A stretch of DNA of 64,000 nt, from assembly GCA_963675135.1 (NCBI GenBank), contig OY776119.1, forward strand, positions 75,695,727 to 75,759,726. The letters are read 5' to 3'. The notes beneath the pieces are model-generated. The model was not told the origin of the DNA. It saw nothing but the letters and a program-made list of their open reading frames with translations, and searched no databases. Origin of the DNA: Galeopsis tetrahit (lineage: Eukaryota; Streptophyta; Magnoliopsida; Lamiales; Lamiaceae). The stretch's first letter is position 1. Each line of letters opens with the position of its first letter. Below are positions 56,274-64,000 of this stretch, piece by piece. The translations under genes were made by a program, and so were the position numbers.

Positions 56274-59200
56274 ATGGCCCCCAAGGTTAGACCTGAGATG
56301 CTTGTTGATTTCTCCAACAAGGATCTAGACCTAGATTTTGCCTATCTAAGCAACAAAAACAATATTCACTTTGAGCCCATTCTTTCCTTTGAAAGTGAAG
56401 ATCCTGAGATTACTCCAACCCTAAGATGGTTGAGAAGGGCTGGTCTCCAAAAGTTCTTGGAAGAAAGACCAAGCTCTTGCTTGGAGAGTTACATGGCAGA
56501 ATTCTTTGCCTTCCTGAAGTGGAGAGGCAAATCTGAAGATGGAGAAGTATCAACCAGATTGTCATACACTGCTGAAGGAGAGGAAGAGGAGAGATTCCAC
56601 AGAGTGAAATTCTCCTCAGAGGATCTGGAAGGAGCCTTTGGATTGCCTTATGAGGGAAGGAATCCAGAAATGTATGGCACTGGACATGAAGAGGAAATAG
56701 CCCAAGAGTGGTTATTAGTTCCAGGCCCTCTCTCCTCAACTCAAAACAAGAAAACTCTCAAGCCAGAGTTTCTCAATCTGTTTGAGGTAGTTGCTAAGAG
56801 CCTCTTAAGCAACACTGGAAGCTTAGAGCAAGTCAGCCATCCAAGGATCAGAATCATGGCTGCCATTATTGATGCCAGTGATAAGGGCATCAAGTTTGAT
56901 TGGAGGACCTTCATCATGTCTGAGATGATGAAGGAGAAGGCTAAATTTAAAGTGAAAGCCCACAACAAGGTGGTGCTAGAAGGGAAAATCAAGTATTGCA
57001 CCAGGGCAAGCTTGTTGATTGAGAGGTTTTCCCACTATTCCCAGATGCAGACCTTTGCAAAGCCCCTCCCAGCCCAAAAGATCCTTTTCAGAAAGCTCAG
57101 TAAGAAAACTGAGAAAAGAAGGATGCTACTGGCCAAGCCTGCTGAAGAACAGGAGGAAGAGAAGCCTAAGATGAAAAAGAGAACAAAGGCCAGGGCTGTA
57201 AAGACAAGGAAAATGTCTCAGAGAATCTCAGAAGAGAATTCAGATGCTTCAGCTGAGATTGAAGAAGTTGCTAGAGAAGGTGTACAAGTGCCATCTGATC
57301 ATTCAGAAGAACTCAGGCAAAAGTACAATGAGACTAGACAAAAGTCTAAGGGTGATAAGAGAATCAGGGAGGTTGTCCCTGAGAAGGAAGGAAGTGGAAG
57401 TAGCAGGGCCAGCAAGAGAAGGGCCAAACCTACTGAAAAGGTGTTGGAGCTGCAAGAAGAGAGGTCTCTTCAATTGGCTCTAAGGAAGAGCAGAGCTGAA
57501 AGCAGGGCCAAATCCATGTCAAGGACCAATTCATCTGGTTCTGGAACTCCAGAATCCAAAGTCCCTGAAGATCAACCCATAGAGGCCAACCTCCCTGAAA
57601 TTCAGTATCTTGAGCCCAACTCCCCTGAAACCCATGTTACCCCTTCCAACCAACCCATTACCCCTGTAAATCTCACTAAGAGATATTCTCCTGAAGGGAA
57701 TGAACAAAGAAGTGGCATAGATGTGCTTGCTGACTTAGCAGTAGATGAGACAAGACTCCTGTCTCCCCTTGACTCATCCATGCTCAACTATTCAAAGCTC
57801 TTAGAGCATGCACTTCATGAGCCAACCCCCCTGAGTAAAGCCCCTTTAGATTCATTGCTCTCTAAAGCAACTGAAGATCCTTCTACTGTACCCAACCCAT
57901 CTGAAGCCAAGATCCCTGAACTTAATCTACCTGAAGCCACAATAGGAGAACCCAGAGCCAACTCCCCTATAACCCATAGTCCCCATTCAAGTGGATATGA
58001 GGAGGAGTATACTTTTGAAAGTATGCTCAGAGGAGGAGCCAAGGCTACTGTGGACAGTTTGTATCCACAACTTGCTGAATTTCCAAGAATTCAGAAGGCC
58101 TTTCATGACTTGAGGATGTTTGTTGATGTGAAAGATAAATCTATGATGGAGATATCACAAGTCATCCAAGATAAAGGTGCAAACTGGTGGCAAATAGAGG
58201 AGAACAGATTGCTACACTTTGCTGAAGTTTCAAAGACCAGATTCCTCATTGATGAGGAGATTTTTGCAAAGTTGGTAGCCAATAAGATTGAAGAGGAGAA
58301 AGAAAGAAAAGCCAAGGGAATCAAACACCCTGACAGTGGCTCTAATGATGATGATTCCCCTGATGATCCCTCAAACCCTTCAAATCCCAACCCTCCTGAA
58401 ACCCCTCAAGCCAACCTCCCTGAACCCCTTCAACCCAAGTCTTCTGTAGCAGATAGACTTTCCAATCCTCCCAAAACCTATCATAGGAAAGGCTCTGTAA
58501 TTTCAGAGGTGTTGACCAAGGGTGGTAACACAACCAAAGACACATCTGCCAATGAAGGTTCTTCAGAACCTAAGGCACAGCCTAAAGATGTTGAGGTTCC
58601 TGTACTAGAGGCTAGTTTGATTAAGGCCTATTCAGTGTCAGAGGAGTTGGACATTGATCAGCCCTTAATCATTCAGGATGACTCAGTGGCTGTTGATATA
58701 AGCACTGTGATCTCCCCACAACTGCCATCTTTGAACCTTGTTGAAGGTGGAGATGCTGCAGGTTTAGGAGAAGGAGTTGAAAAGGAAAGTAGTGCTGAAA
58801 AATCAGAGGGAGTTGAGGATGAAAGAGAGGTAGTCATCACTAAGATAGTGAGTGTACCACCAAATGAGGGTGGAATAAGTGAGGAAGGACAGGTTATTCT
58901 TGAAGTCAAATCTGAACTTCAAGAATCCCTTGATGAGAGGAGGCCTGATTCCTTGAGTGAGAACATTAATTATGAAGGGAGAAAAGAACAAGTTGAAAAT
59001 GAGAAGAAGACTGCTGATGTATCAGAGTCTTATGCAAAAGAAATTGAGGGTGATGAGTGCTTATTTCCTAACTTGTTTGATTTGTCTGATGTTGCAGGTA
59101 TCTCTCTTGATCAAATTTTTGCAGATGAGTTCTTAACAGATGCACCTATCCAAGTTGACACAGGCTCAGCTCAAGCCTTACTTGGACTGCAATCAGAGAA

Positions 59201-59423
59201 GTTGGACTCCTTGGCTCATCAAGTCCAATCTGCTCATGCTGAAACTTCAGGAGCATTGAATGAGCAAGGAAGGACTCTAGCATCTGTAGAAATGAGGCTC
59301 ACTGGCTCTGAAGATGTTGTGCTACCAACTCTGGTCTCCAAACCATCTCCACTGAAGTTCAAAGTGCCAAATCAACCATGGAAGCCATCTCAGAGGAGGT
59401 CAAGAAAGAGCAAAAGCTGCTGA
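56274..59423 (+). CDS. SIRE env-like protein, N-terminal part
   Basis: 1,049 residues after pol. Residues 1-260 are a compact domain (MAPKVRPEMLVDF, LRRAGLQKFLEERP, FGLPYEGRNPEMYG, IMAAIIDASDKGIKFDWRTFI) like the 'putative plant transposon protein' domain also met in Athila-type env-like ORFs. Then comes a Lys/Arg-rich stretch and a long Pro-Glu-rich region with repeated LPE and SPE words, and acidic coiled-coil-like segments (LDSLAHQVQSAHAETSGAL). I see no convincing signal peptide or membrane span, so 'envelope' is only a name by position. Its real reading frame leaves this ORF near 59,310-59,340; the last ~35 residues are out of frame. Confidence 0.85.
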   Translation: MAPKVRPEMLVDFSNKDLDLDFAYLSNKNNIHFEPILSFESEDPEITPTLRWLRRAGLQKFLEERPSSCLESYMAEFFAFLKWRGKSEDGEVSTRLSYTAEGEEEERFHRVKFSSEDLEGAFGLPYEGRNPEMYGTGHEEEIAQEWLLVPGPLSSTQNKKTLKPEFLNLFEVVAKSLLSNTGSLEQVSHPRIRIMAAIIDASDKGIKFDWRTFIMSEMMKEKAKFKVKAHNKVVLEGKIKYCTRASLLIERFSHYSQMQTFAKPLPAQKILFRKLSKKTEKRRMLLAKPAEEQEEEKPKMKKRTKARAVKTRKMSQRISEENSDASAEIEEVAREGVQVPSDHSEELRQKYNETRQKSKGDKRIREVVPEKEGSGSSRASKRRAKPTEKVLELQEERSLQLALRKSRAESRAKSMSRTNSSGSGTPESKVPEDQPIEANLPEIQYLEPNSPETHVTPSNQPITPVNLTKRYSPEGNEQRSGIDVLADLAVDETRLLSPLDSSMLNYSKLLEHALHEPTPLSKAPLDSLLSKATEDPSTVPNPSEAKIPELNLPEATIGEPRANSPITHSPHSSGYEEEYTFESMLRGGAKATVDSLYPQLAEFPRIQKAFHDLRMFVDVKDKSMMEISQVIQDKGANWWQIEENRLLHFAEVSKTRFLIDEEIFAKLVANKIEEEKERKAKGIKHPDSGSNDDDSPDDPSNPSNPNPPETPQANLPEPLQPKSSVADRLSNPPKTYHRKGSVISEVLTKGGNTTKDTSANEGSSEPKAQPKDVEVPVLEASLIKAYSVSEELDIDQPLIIQDDSVAVDISTVISPQLPSLNLVEGGDAAGLGEGVEKESSAEKSEGVEDEREVVITKIVSVPPNEGGISEEGQVILEVKSELQESLDERRPDSLSENINYEGRKEQVENEKKTADVSESYAKEIEGDECLFPNLFDLSDVAGISLDQIFADEFLTDAPIQVDTGSAQALLGLQSEKLDSLAHQVQSAHAETSGALNEQGRTLASVEMRLTGSEDVVLPTLVSKPSPLKFKVPNQPWKPSQRRSRKSKSC

Positions 59424-60991
59424 GAGACAATCACAATGCTAATGTCAAAGCTCTCAGGCTAACTGTCAAACAAGCTATTGGAAAGAAGACTGCACTACAA
59501 AAGAGAAGAGCTGAAGAGCAAAGGCTAGCTATGGTCAAAGCTGCCTCAGAAAATTTTTCCCAAGAAGTGCTGGCCAACATTGCTGAGGGTGCAGTGGCCA
59601 ACCTAACTGAGCTCTTAAAAGCCCAACTGGATGCATCTCTGAAAACAGCCATGGAAGAGGTTGTCCAACAAAAGATGAAGCCTGTTCTAGCTTTCCTTAG
59701 CTTGAGCAGTGATAGAATGCAGAATATACATGATGAGAATGTATATTTGTTGGAGGAGATGAAGTCCCTAAACCAGGCCCAATCCCTGATGGCCTCAACA
59801 ATGAGTGACCTCAAGCCCCAGTGTTTTGATGCTGCCAAAAAGGGGGAAAGGGAAAGAGCTAGAGCAAAAGGTGCCTTGGTGATTGGGAGTCCAGTGAAAG
59901 GGAAGGACAAAGTCCCTGAAGGAAAGGGAAAAGAGCCAGAAATGCTAAACTTGGAAGATTTGGATGAAGAGGAGCAGTTAGCATTGGCATTGAAAAACTC
60001 AATGGCCTCAGCTCAAGAGGAAAAAGTAAGGCTACAGCAAAGACCAGGTGGTGAAGTGTCAGGTTTGGACAAAGATGCTGAAGGTATCCAAACCAGAGGA
60101 AAGATCAAGAAGGCCCAAGGAAAGAAGAGACAAATTGAGAAATTCACTGACTTTCCTAGCAGCCTTGATCTTCCACCTGAATTCAGAATTGATGAGGATG
60201 AGCCTACATCAAAGAAAGCCAAAACTGCTGAAGAGCCCAAATCTACTGAAGAGGACAAATCTTCTGAAACTGGAAAAACTGCTGAAGGTACCAAGTCCTC
60301 TGAAGACATTGAAGAATTATTTGCTGAAGGATTTGGACCTGAACCTAAGAAGAAGACAACAGTCCTAGCTCTTGATCCATCAAAATTGTTTCATGAAGGG
60401 TATGGCAAAGACCCTGAAACACAACAAAAACTGGCCATGATGAGGGCCCAAGAGAAAATGGACTTAATGGAAGAAGCCAACAGAGCAAGAGATGAAAGAA
60501 GAGCAAACTTTCAGAAACCAAGAAGGAGAAGAGCAACTTACAGCAAGATGAAGCCTCAGCTTCTAATCCCAATGGACACCAAATATCCACACTTGGATAA
60601 ATGGGTGCCAATTCAACTGAATGACACATGGGAAGAAGCCAAAAGGGAGTTTGTCTATGACTACTATGTCATTGACAGATGGAATGGAGGAGATGCAAAC
60701 TCTGCCTTCACTGAGTTCATGCTAGAATACTACAGAGAGTTGTATCAACAACTACTTGCAGCTGCTGACATTGCAAGATTTGAACTCACAGCTCCCAAGC
60801 CAATCATATACATGCCTCCAAAGCTTGAAGGATGGATTGACCAAGCAAGAATTCTGAGGGAATTCACTGAGATCCTTAAGCTGAACAAGATGGCTCTTGG
60901 ACCTAAGGGAACCAACCAAGAAGCCATGGCACTGAAAAGAAGAGTGTGGGCACAGTATGGAATGCTGCCACCTCCTGAGGATGATCTTTGA
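59378..60991 (+). CDS. SIRE env-like protein, C-terminal part (after frameshift)
   Basis: 537 open codons from ATG 59,378; the frame is open further upstream to about 59,335, where it meets the end of the N-terminal ORF. Contains coiled-coil-like VKKEQKLLRDNHNANVKAL, the FSQEVLANIAEGAVANLTELL box, the GERERARAKGAL block, acid Thr/Ser/Glu linker, and a C-terminal domain WVPIQLNDTWEEAKREFVYD...PPPEDDL. The decayed copy at 21-26 kb keeps both halves in one order, so this is the second half of one ancestral protein. Without the frameshift the whole would be about 1,570 residues. Confidence 0.85.
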   Translation: MEAISEEVKKEQKLLRDNHNANVKALRLTVKQAIGKKTALQKRRAEEQRLAMVKAASENFSQEVLANIAEGAVANLTELLKAQLDASLKTAMEEVVQQKMKPVLAFLSLSSDRMQNIHDENVYLLEEMKSLNQAQSLMASTMSDLKPQCFDAAKKGERERARAKGALVIGSPVKGKDKVPEGKGKEPEMLNLEDLDEEEQLALALKNSMASAQEEKVRLQQRPGGEVSGLDKDAEGIQTRGKIKKAQGKKRQIEKFTDFPSSLDLPPEFRIDEDEPTSKKAKTAEEPKSTEEDKSSETGKTAEGTKSSEDIEELFAEGFGPEPKKKTTVLALDPSKLFHEGYGKDPETQQKLAMMRAQEKMDLMEEANRARDERRANFQKPRRRRATYSKMKPQLLIPMDTKYPHLDKWVPIQLNDTWEEAKREFVYDYYVIDRWNGGDANSAFTEFMLEYYRELYQQLLAAADIARFELTAPKPIIYMPPKLEGWIDQARILREFTEILKLNKMALGPKGTNQEAMALKRRVWAQYGMLPPPEDDL

Positions 60992-61458
60992 AATGGCTAA
61001 GTCTTCTGATCTTTCTTAATTGATCAACTATGCTGAAATATGGTCAAGATTGCTGATATGGTGTGATATTTTGGTTGCTCTGATCTGATTATGGATTGCT
61101 CTGATACAAGATTGGTGCTCTGATACAAATTTATGCTCTGATATGCTTAGTATTGTTAGAATATAATGCTCTATTGTATTTAGTGTTGATGATTCATGCT
61201 CTGATATGTCAAATTCAACTATCAACATGCCTGTAATGATCTCTTATATGAATGATAGTTGAACTACTTTTGAATCAAGATACACTTATACAAAAATTCT
61301 CTCTATGCCTATTCTTAAAACCTACTTGCAACAAAAACAGTGAATACACTAACACATTATTTTTCAGGATTATTGACCTCAGTCATGTCTTCTGAAGATA
61401 CATGTAATAGATGTAGGCAAGTCACTTTTGCTTAAATTATGTAGGTTTTGGCATCATC
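60992..61458 (+). other. 3' untranslated region of the SIRE-type element
   Basis: No gene. The word TGCTCTGAT recurs at about 61,076, 61,097, 61,112, 61,134 and 61,197, spaced 15-60 bp. Confidence 0.6.
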
Positions 61459-61472
61459 AAAAAGGGGGAAAT
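61459..61472 (+). other. Polypurine tract of the SIRE-type element
   Basis: AAAAAGGGGGAAAT directly before the 3' LTR at 61,473; primes plus-strand DNA synthesis. Confidence 0.92.
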
Positions 61473-63441
61473 TGTTGGGAATAAAATGAGATATGTTTTG
61501 ATCTAATACCAAAACCCCCTGAGACATGCCTAAGTCAATATAAATATGTTCTAAGAATGTTAGAACATATAGATTATAGGCTAGATGAGAAGCTGAAATG
61601 TTAGGCAGCTCTTAGACAATTAGATGCACAATTTGAGGGGGAACCTATGCTTTGAAGATGATCAAGATCAAGTCCCCTCAAGGCTCAAATTCTGGAACAA
61701 TCACTTAAGAGCAAGGACACTCTATGAAATCTAAGATGCTCTTATCAGGAGAGTTGTCCAGAGAAGATGCTCTTATGCAAGAACAAGATTGTAAAGCTCA
61801 AAAGGACAAGTCCAATGAAGATGCTCTTATCAGGAGAGTTGTCCAGAGAAAATACTCATAAAACTCTGATCAGGAGAGTTGTCCAAAGAGGCTAGCCATA
61901 TGCAAGAACAAACCTACCTAGCTCAAAAGGACAAGACTACTCAAAGGTTTTGGTCAGGAGAGTTGTCCAGATAAGCCAACTCTAAAGTATAAAGTGCTCT
62001 GATACAAAAAGACCAACCATGCTGATCAGAAGAGTTGTCCAGAGGAGTTGTCTCAGCTAAATTGATCAAGATGAAGTGCTCTGAAAGCCTGAGGACAACT
62101 ATGCTGAAGAGATTGAAACAATCACTCCCTAAAGGTCTTCAAAGAAATAAGCTAAGACCATCCTTAAGAGAAATAAAGGGAATGAGCCAAGTCATCTGAA
62201 GAAGAGCAAGCCAACCATGCTAAAAAGCAAAACTGCTGATAGTGATAAGGAGAGTTGTCCAGATGATAAGGAATGTTGTCCTATCATTGGATCAACCTTC
62301 AGAAGCCATGTCCAAGTCCTAACAAGAAGTCAAACATTGGGAAAAGTGCTGCAGAATGAAGACAAAACTGTTACAGCCGTTTATTACCCAAATGAGGACA
62401 TGTCACTATCAAGAATCTGTCTTCGAGTTTGAAGAACTCAAGGAAGACATTTATAGCAATTTGGGGCTGCCTCTCCAACGGGCAAATCCTCCATTTTGTC
62501 TATAAATACAGAAGTGTGAAGACCATTTGAGAGAACCTCAACCTTGAAAGCATCCAACTATCCAACTGACCTCAACATAATCCAACCTAGCTCAAAGTTC
62601 TTACAAGCTAGAGTGCTTTCAAAGCTTTCAAAGACTATCTTAGTCTTCAAACACTTCTTCTAAGCTGAATCAAATTGTCTATCCATACACAAGCTTAGAG
62701 AGATATCCTATCCTTATACACTGATCTTCATTGTAAAGGATATCTCATTAGTTGGAACCTTACTTCAACCCTTATATCTTTCAAGAGTGAAAGTGAGAAG
62801 GTTGTAGTAGTAGAAGTGGTAGGAGCTGACTGTTGAGAGAAGAACAATTCAGTTCTGAGTTGAGAAGAGGGTACTAGGACTCTAGACATCCTAGGGATCA
62901 ATTCACTAAGGAGTGGTGTTCTTGATCAAGTGCACCTTGTCACTATAAAACAAGTTAATTCCAAGAGTGAAGGAATTATCCTGTTAAATCAGGGAAAGTG
63001 GATGTAGGAGCTTGAGTCTCTGAACCACTATAAACTCTTGTGTTGATTTTGCTTTACAAGTACTTACAATCATTCAACACTGCACACAAAACTGATCTTT
63101 CAAAGATACATATTCAAAGACTGTGCAAAACTGATTTGGACAAGTTCCCTGAAGCTTAACTGGACTGTGTTGCATTGACTCAGTGATTTCAGACATTAAA
63201 GGAGTCTAAACTTAAAGGGCCAACCACTATTCCGCACATATAACTCCCCTAGATAGTTATTCAACTAAGTACTCAATAGTACTTAGTAGATTGATTATCT
63301 TAGAAGAGTTAATCATCTTCAGCAGAGTTGTCCAAGACAACCTTGCTGAGCTCTGGTTTGATCTAGTTGAAAAAGAATTTGCAAACAAGTGTATTCCCCC
63401 CCCCCCCATACACTTGTTATCTACTCCTTTCAGGACCAACA
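61473..63441 (+). repeat. 3' LTR of the SIRE-type element
   Basis: 1,969 bp; offset to the 5' LTR is 13,871 bp with no indel until the C-run (12 here, 11 there). Carries the same AGTTGTCC cluster and TATA box. Confidence 0.96.
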
Positions 63442-63446
63442 GAACC

Positions 63447-63732
63447 TTACTCATCTGAGCTCTTTCTTGGCTGTTCTTGGGACACATCTGATTGGATAGC
63501 TTCTGATGCTGGCCAATTGGTGTAGAAACTGACTTAGCTTGATTCATCCTGAATCTCTCTAACACCTTCCTCAGATAGGTAAGCTGACTAAGCTGAATTG
63601 CTCCCTCAACTCTACTGATCTCCATCCCAAGAATCACTTTAGCTTCACCAAGATCTTTCATCTCAAACTCCCTTTTGAGAATCTCCTTAACTTGATTGAC
63701 ACTGTTAATAGACTCCTCAGCTATTAACATAT
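63447..63732 (-). pseudogene. Tork/Tnt1-like Copia RT, continuation of 46,935-47,601
   Basis: Minus-strand codons from 63,732: VKEILKREFEMKDLGEAKVI, GMEISRVEGAIQLSQ, RKVLERF and SVSTPIGQHQKLSNQM, directly preceding the segment that resumes at 47,601. The SIRE insertion split it; the TSD GAACC shows the original junction. At 63,732 a second LTR interrupts it just after the codons following the YVDD box position. Confidence 0.9.
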
Positions 63733-64000
63733 TGTTGGTCCCAAGTTGAGTTAAGATTGAGTAAGCTAAGAAAGTCTAGAGGGGAGGGGTGAATAGACTT
63801 TCAAAAATCTTTCAAAATATCACAGTTTATAATGCGGAATAGTGTTTTGAATAGTACTGTTCTTACTGAGTCAGATCAGTACTTCCAGTTTTAGTTTTAT
63901 ACTCAACTTTTAATCAGATCTTTACTTAGTAAATTCTACTGTTCTTGGTTAAACAAATATCAAACAGAAAATAAAGAACACAGAATTTTATAGTGGTTCG
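63733..64000 (-). mobile_element. Copia LTR 3' part (fragment at window edge)
   Basis: Minus-strand end TTGGGACCAACA at 63,733 and the TCTAGACTTTC tail match the solo LTR at 24,098-25,411; ATAGTGGTTCG at 63,990 matches its CGAACCACTATAAA word. The element continues beyond the window. It interrupts the Tork-like RT. Confidence 0.85.

Larger units (their letters stand above)
47602..63441 (+). mobile_element. Complete SIRE-type Copia retrotransposon (15.8 kb)
   Basis: 5-bp TSD GAACC (47,597-47,601 and 63,442-63,446), LTRs of 1,968 and 1,969 bp, PBS, gag, pol, env-like region and PPT all in place. By eye the LTRs differ at three substitutions (48,976/62,847 area, 49,035/62,906 area, 49,069/62,940 area) and one C-run (11 v 12). 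Large size, long LTRs and an extra ORF after pol are the marks of the SIRE/Maximus lineage. It is inserted in the RT of a Tork-like Copia. Few lesions; see gag-pol UAA and the env-like frameshift. Confidence 0.96.

Noticed and set aside
1..64000. CRISPR, bacterial-type operons, tRNA or rRNA genes
   Set aside because: Direct repeats found are MITE, LTR or minisatellite repeats without uniform spacers; no tRNA or rRNA sequence recognised apart from primer-binding sites.

Overview
The window is nuclear DNA of a flowering plant. The GT-AG introns, nested LTR retrotransposons of plant lineages (SIRE, Ale and Tork-like Copia; Tat-type Gypsy), Stowaway, Tourist, hAT and Mutator MITEs, and plant gene families (PLAC8/cadmium resistance, CYP93B, phospholipase D alpha) all say so. 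The CYP93B flavone synthase II-like gene and the general style suggest a eudicot, perhaps an asterid of the Lamiales type, but the order is inferred from memory and is not proven. Most of the window is transposon-derived.

Layout. 1-8.2 kb is a pile of broken Copia pieces: LTR ends, a 54-bp minisatellite, and a Copia pol split by a 3.2-kb hAT element with target-site duplication (TSD) and a damaged transposase. A Copia gag, primer-binding site and 1.7-kb LTR follow. 8.2-20.2 kb is the gene-bearing arm. It holds a four-exon PLAC8-domain gene (11,086-14,365, +) with an unusual proline-rich N-terminus, a fragment of a phospholipase D alpha gene on the other strand, and several MITEs with readable TSDs. 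20.2-25.9 kb is the 3' part of a decayed SIRE-type element on the minus strand (3' LTR, polypurine tract, env-like region with an internal ~1-kb tandem duplication), interrupted by a 1,314-bp solo LTR with a 5-bp TSD. 25.9-28.1 kb holds a deleted Copia remnant, then a candidate TIR element carrying a promoter-like, GC-rich leader.

28.9-33.8 kb is a very young Ale-type Copia element (identical 236-bp LTRs, TSD CATTT) that landed in a Mutator-like MITE; a second copy of that MITE lies at 34.5 kb. 35.8-38.5 kb is the second host gene, an apparently intact CYP93B (flavone synthase II-like) P450 with three exons. 38.9-45.9 kb is a 5' LTR plus decayed interior of a Tat-clade Ty3/Gypsy element with a second, archaeal-type RNase H and no 3' LTR.

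45.9-64 kb is a Tork/Tnt1-like Copia (minus strand) split by a 15,840-bp SIRE-type element at 47,602-63,441 (+). That element has LTRs of 1,968 and 1,969 bp differing by three substitutions and one C-run length change, TSD GAACC, PBS, PPT, gag, pol and an env-like region. Gag and pol are separated by one in-frame UAA, and the env-like ORF is cut in two by a frameshift. Another LTR cuts the same Tork-like host at 63,733.

Functionally, the two intact-looking host genes are a membrane PLAC8 protein (metal transport or cell-size families) and a probable flavone-forming P450. Nothing links them to each other. Everything else is mobile DNA, and its interest lies in insertion order, recent activity, and how insertions touch the splice sites of the two host genes. 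I saw no tRNA, rRNA or CRISPR.
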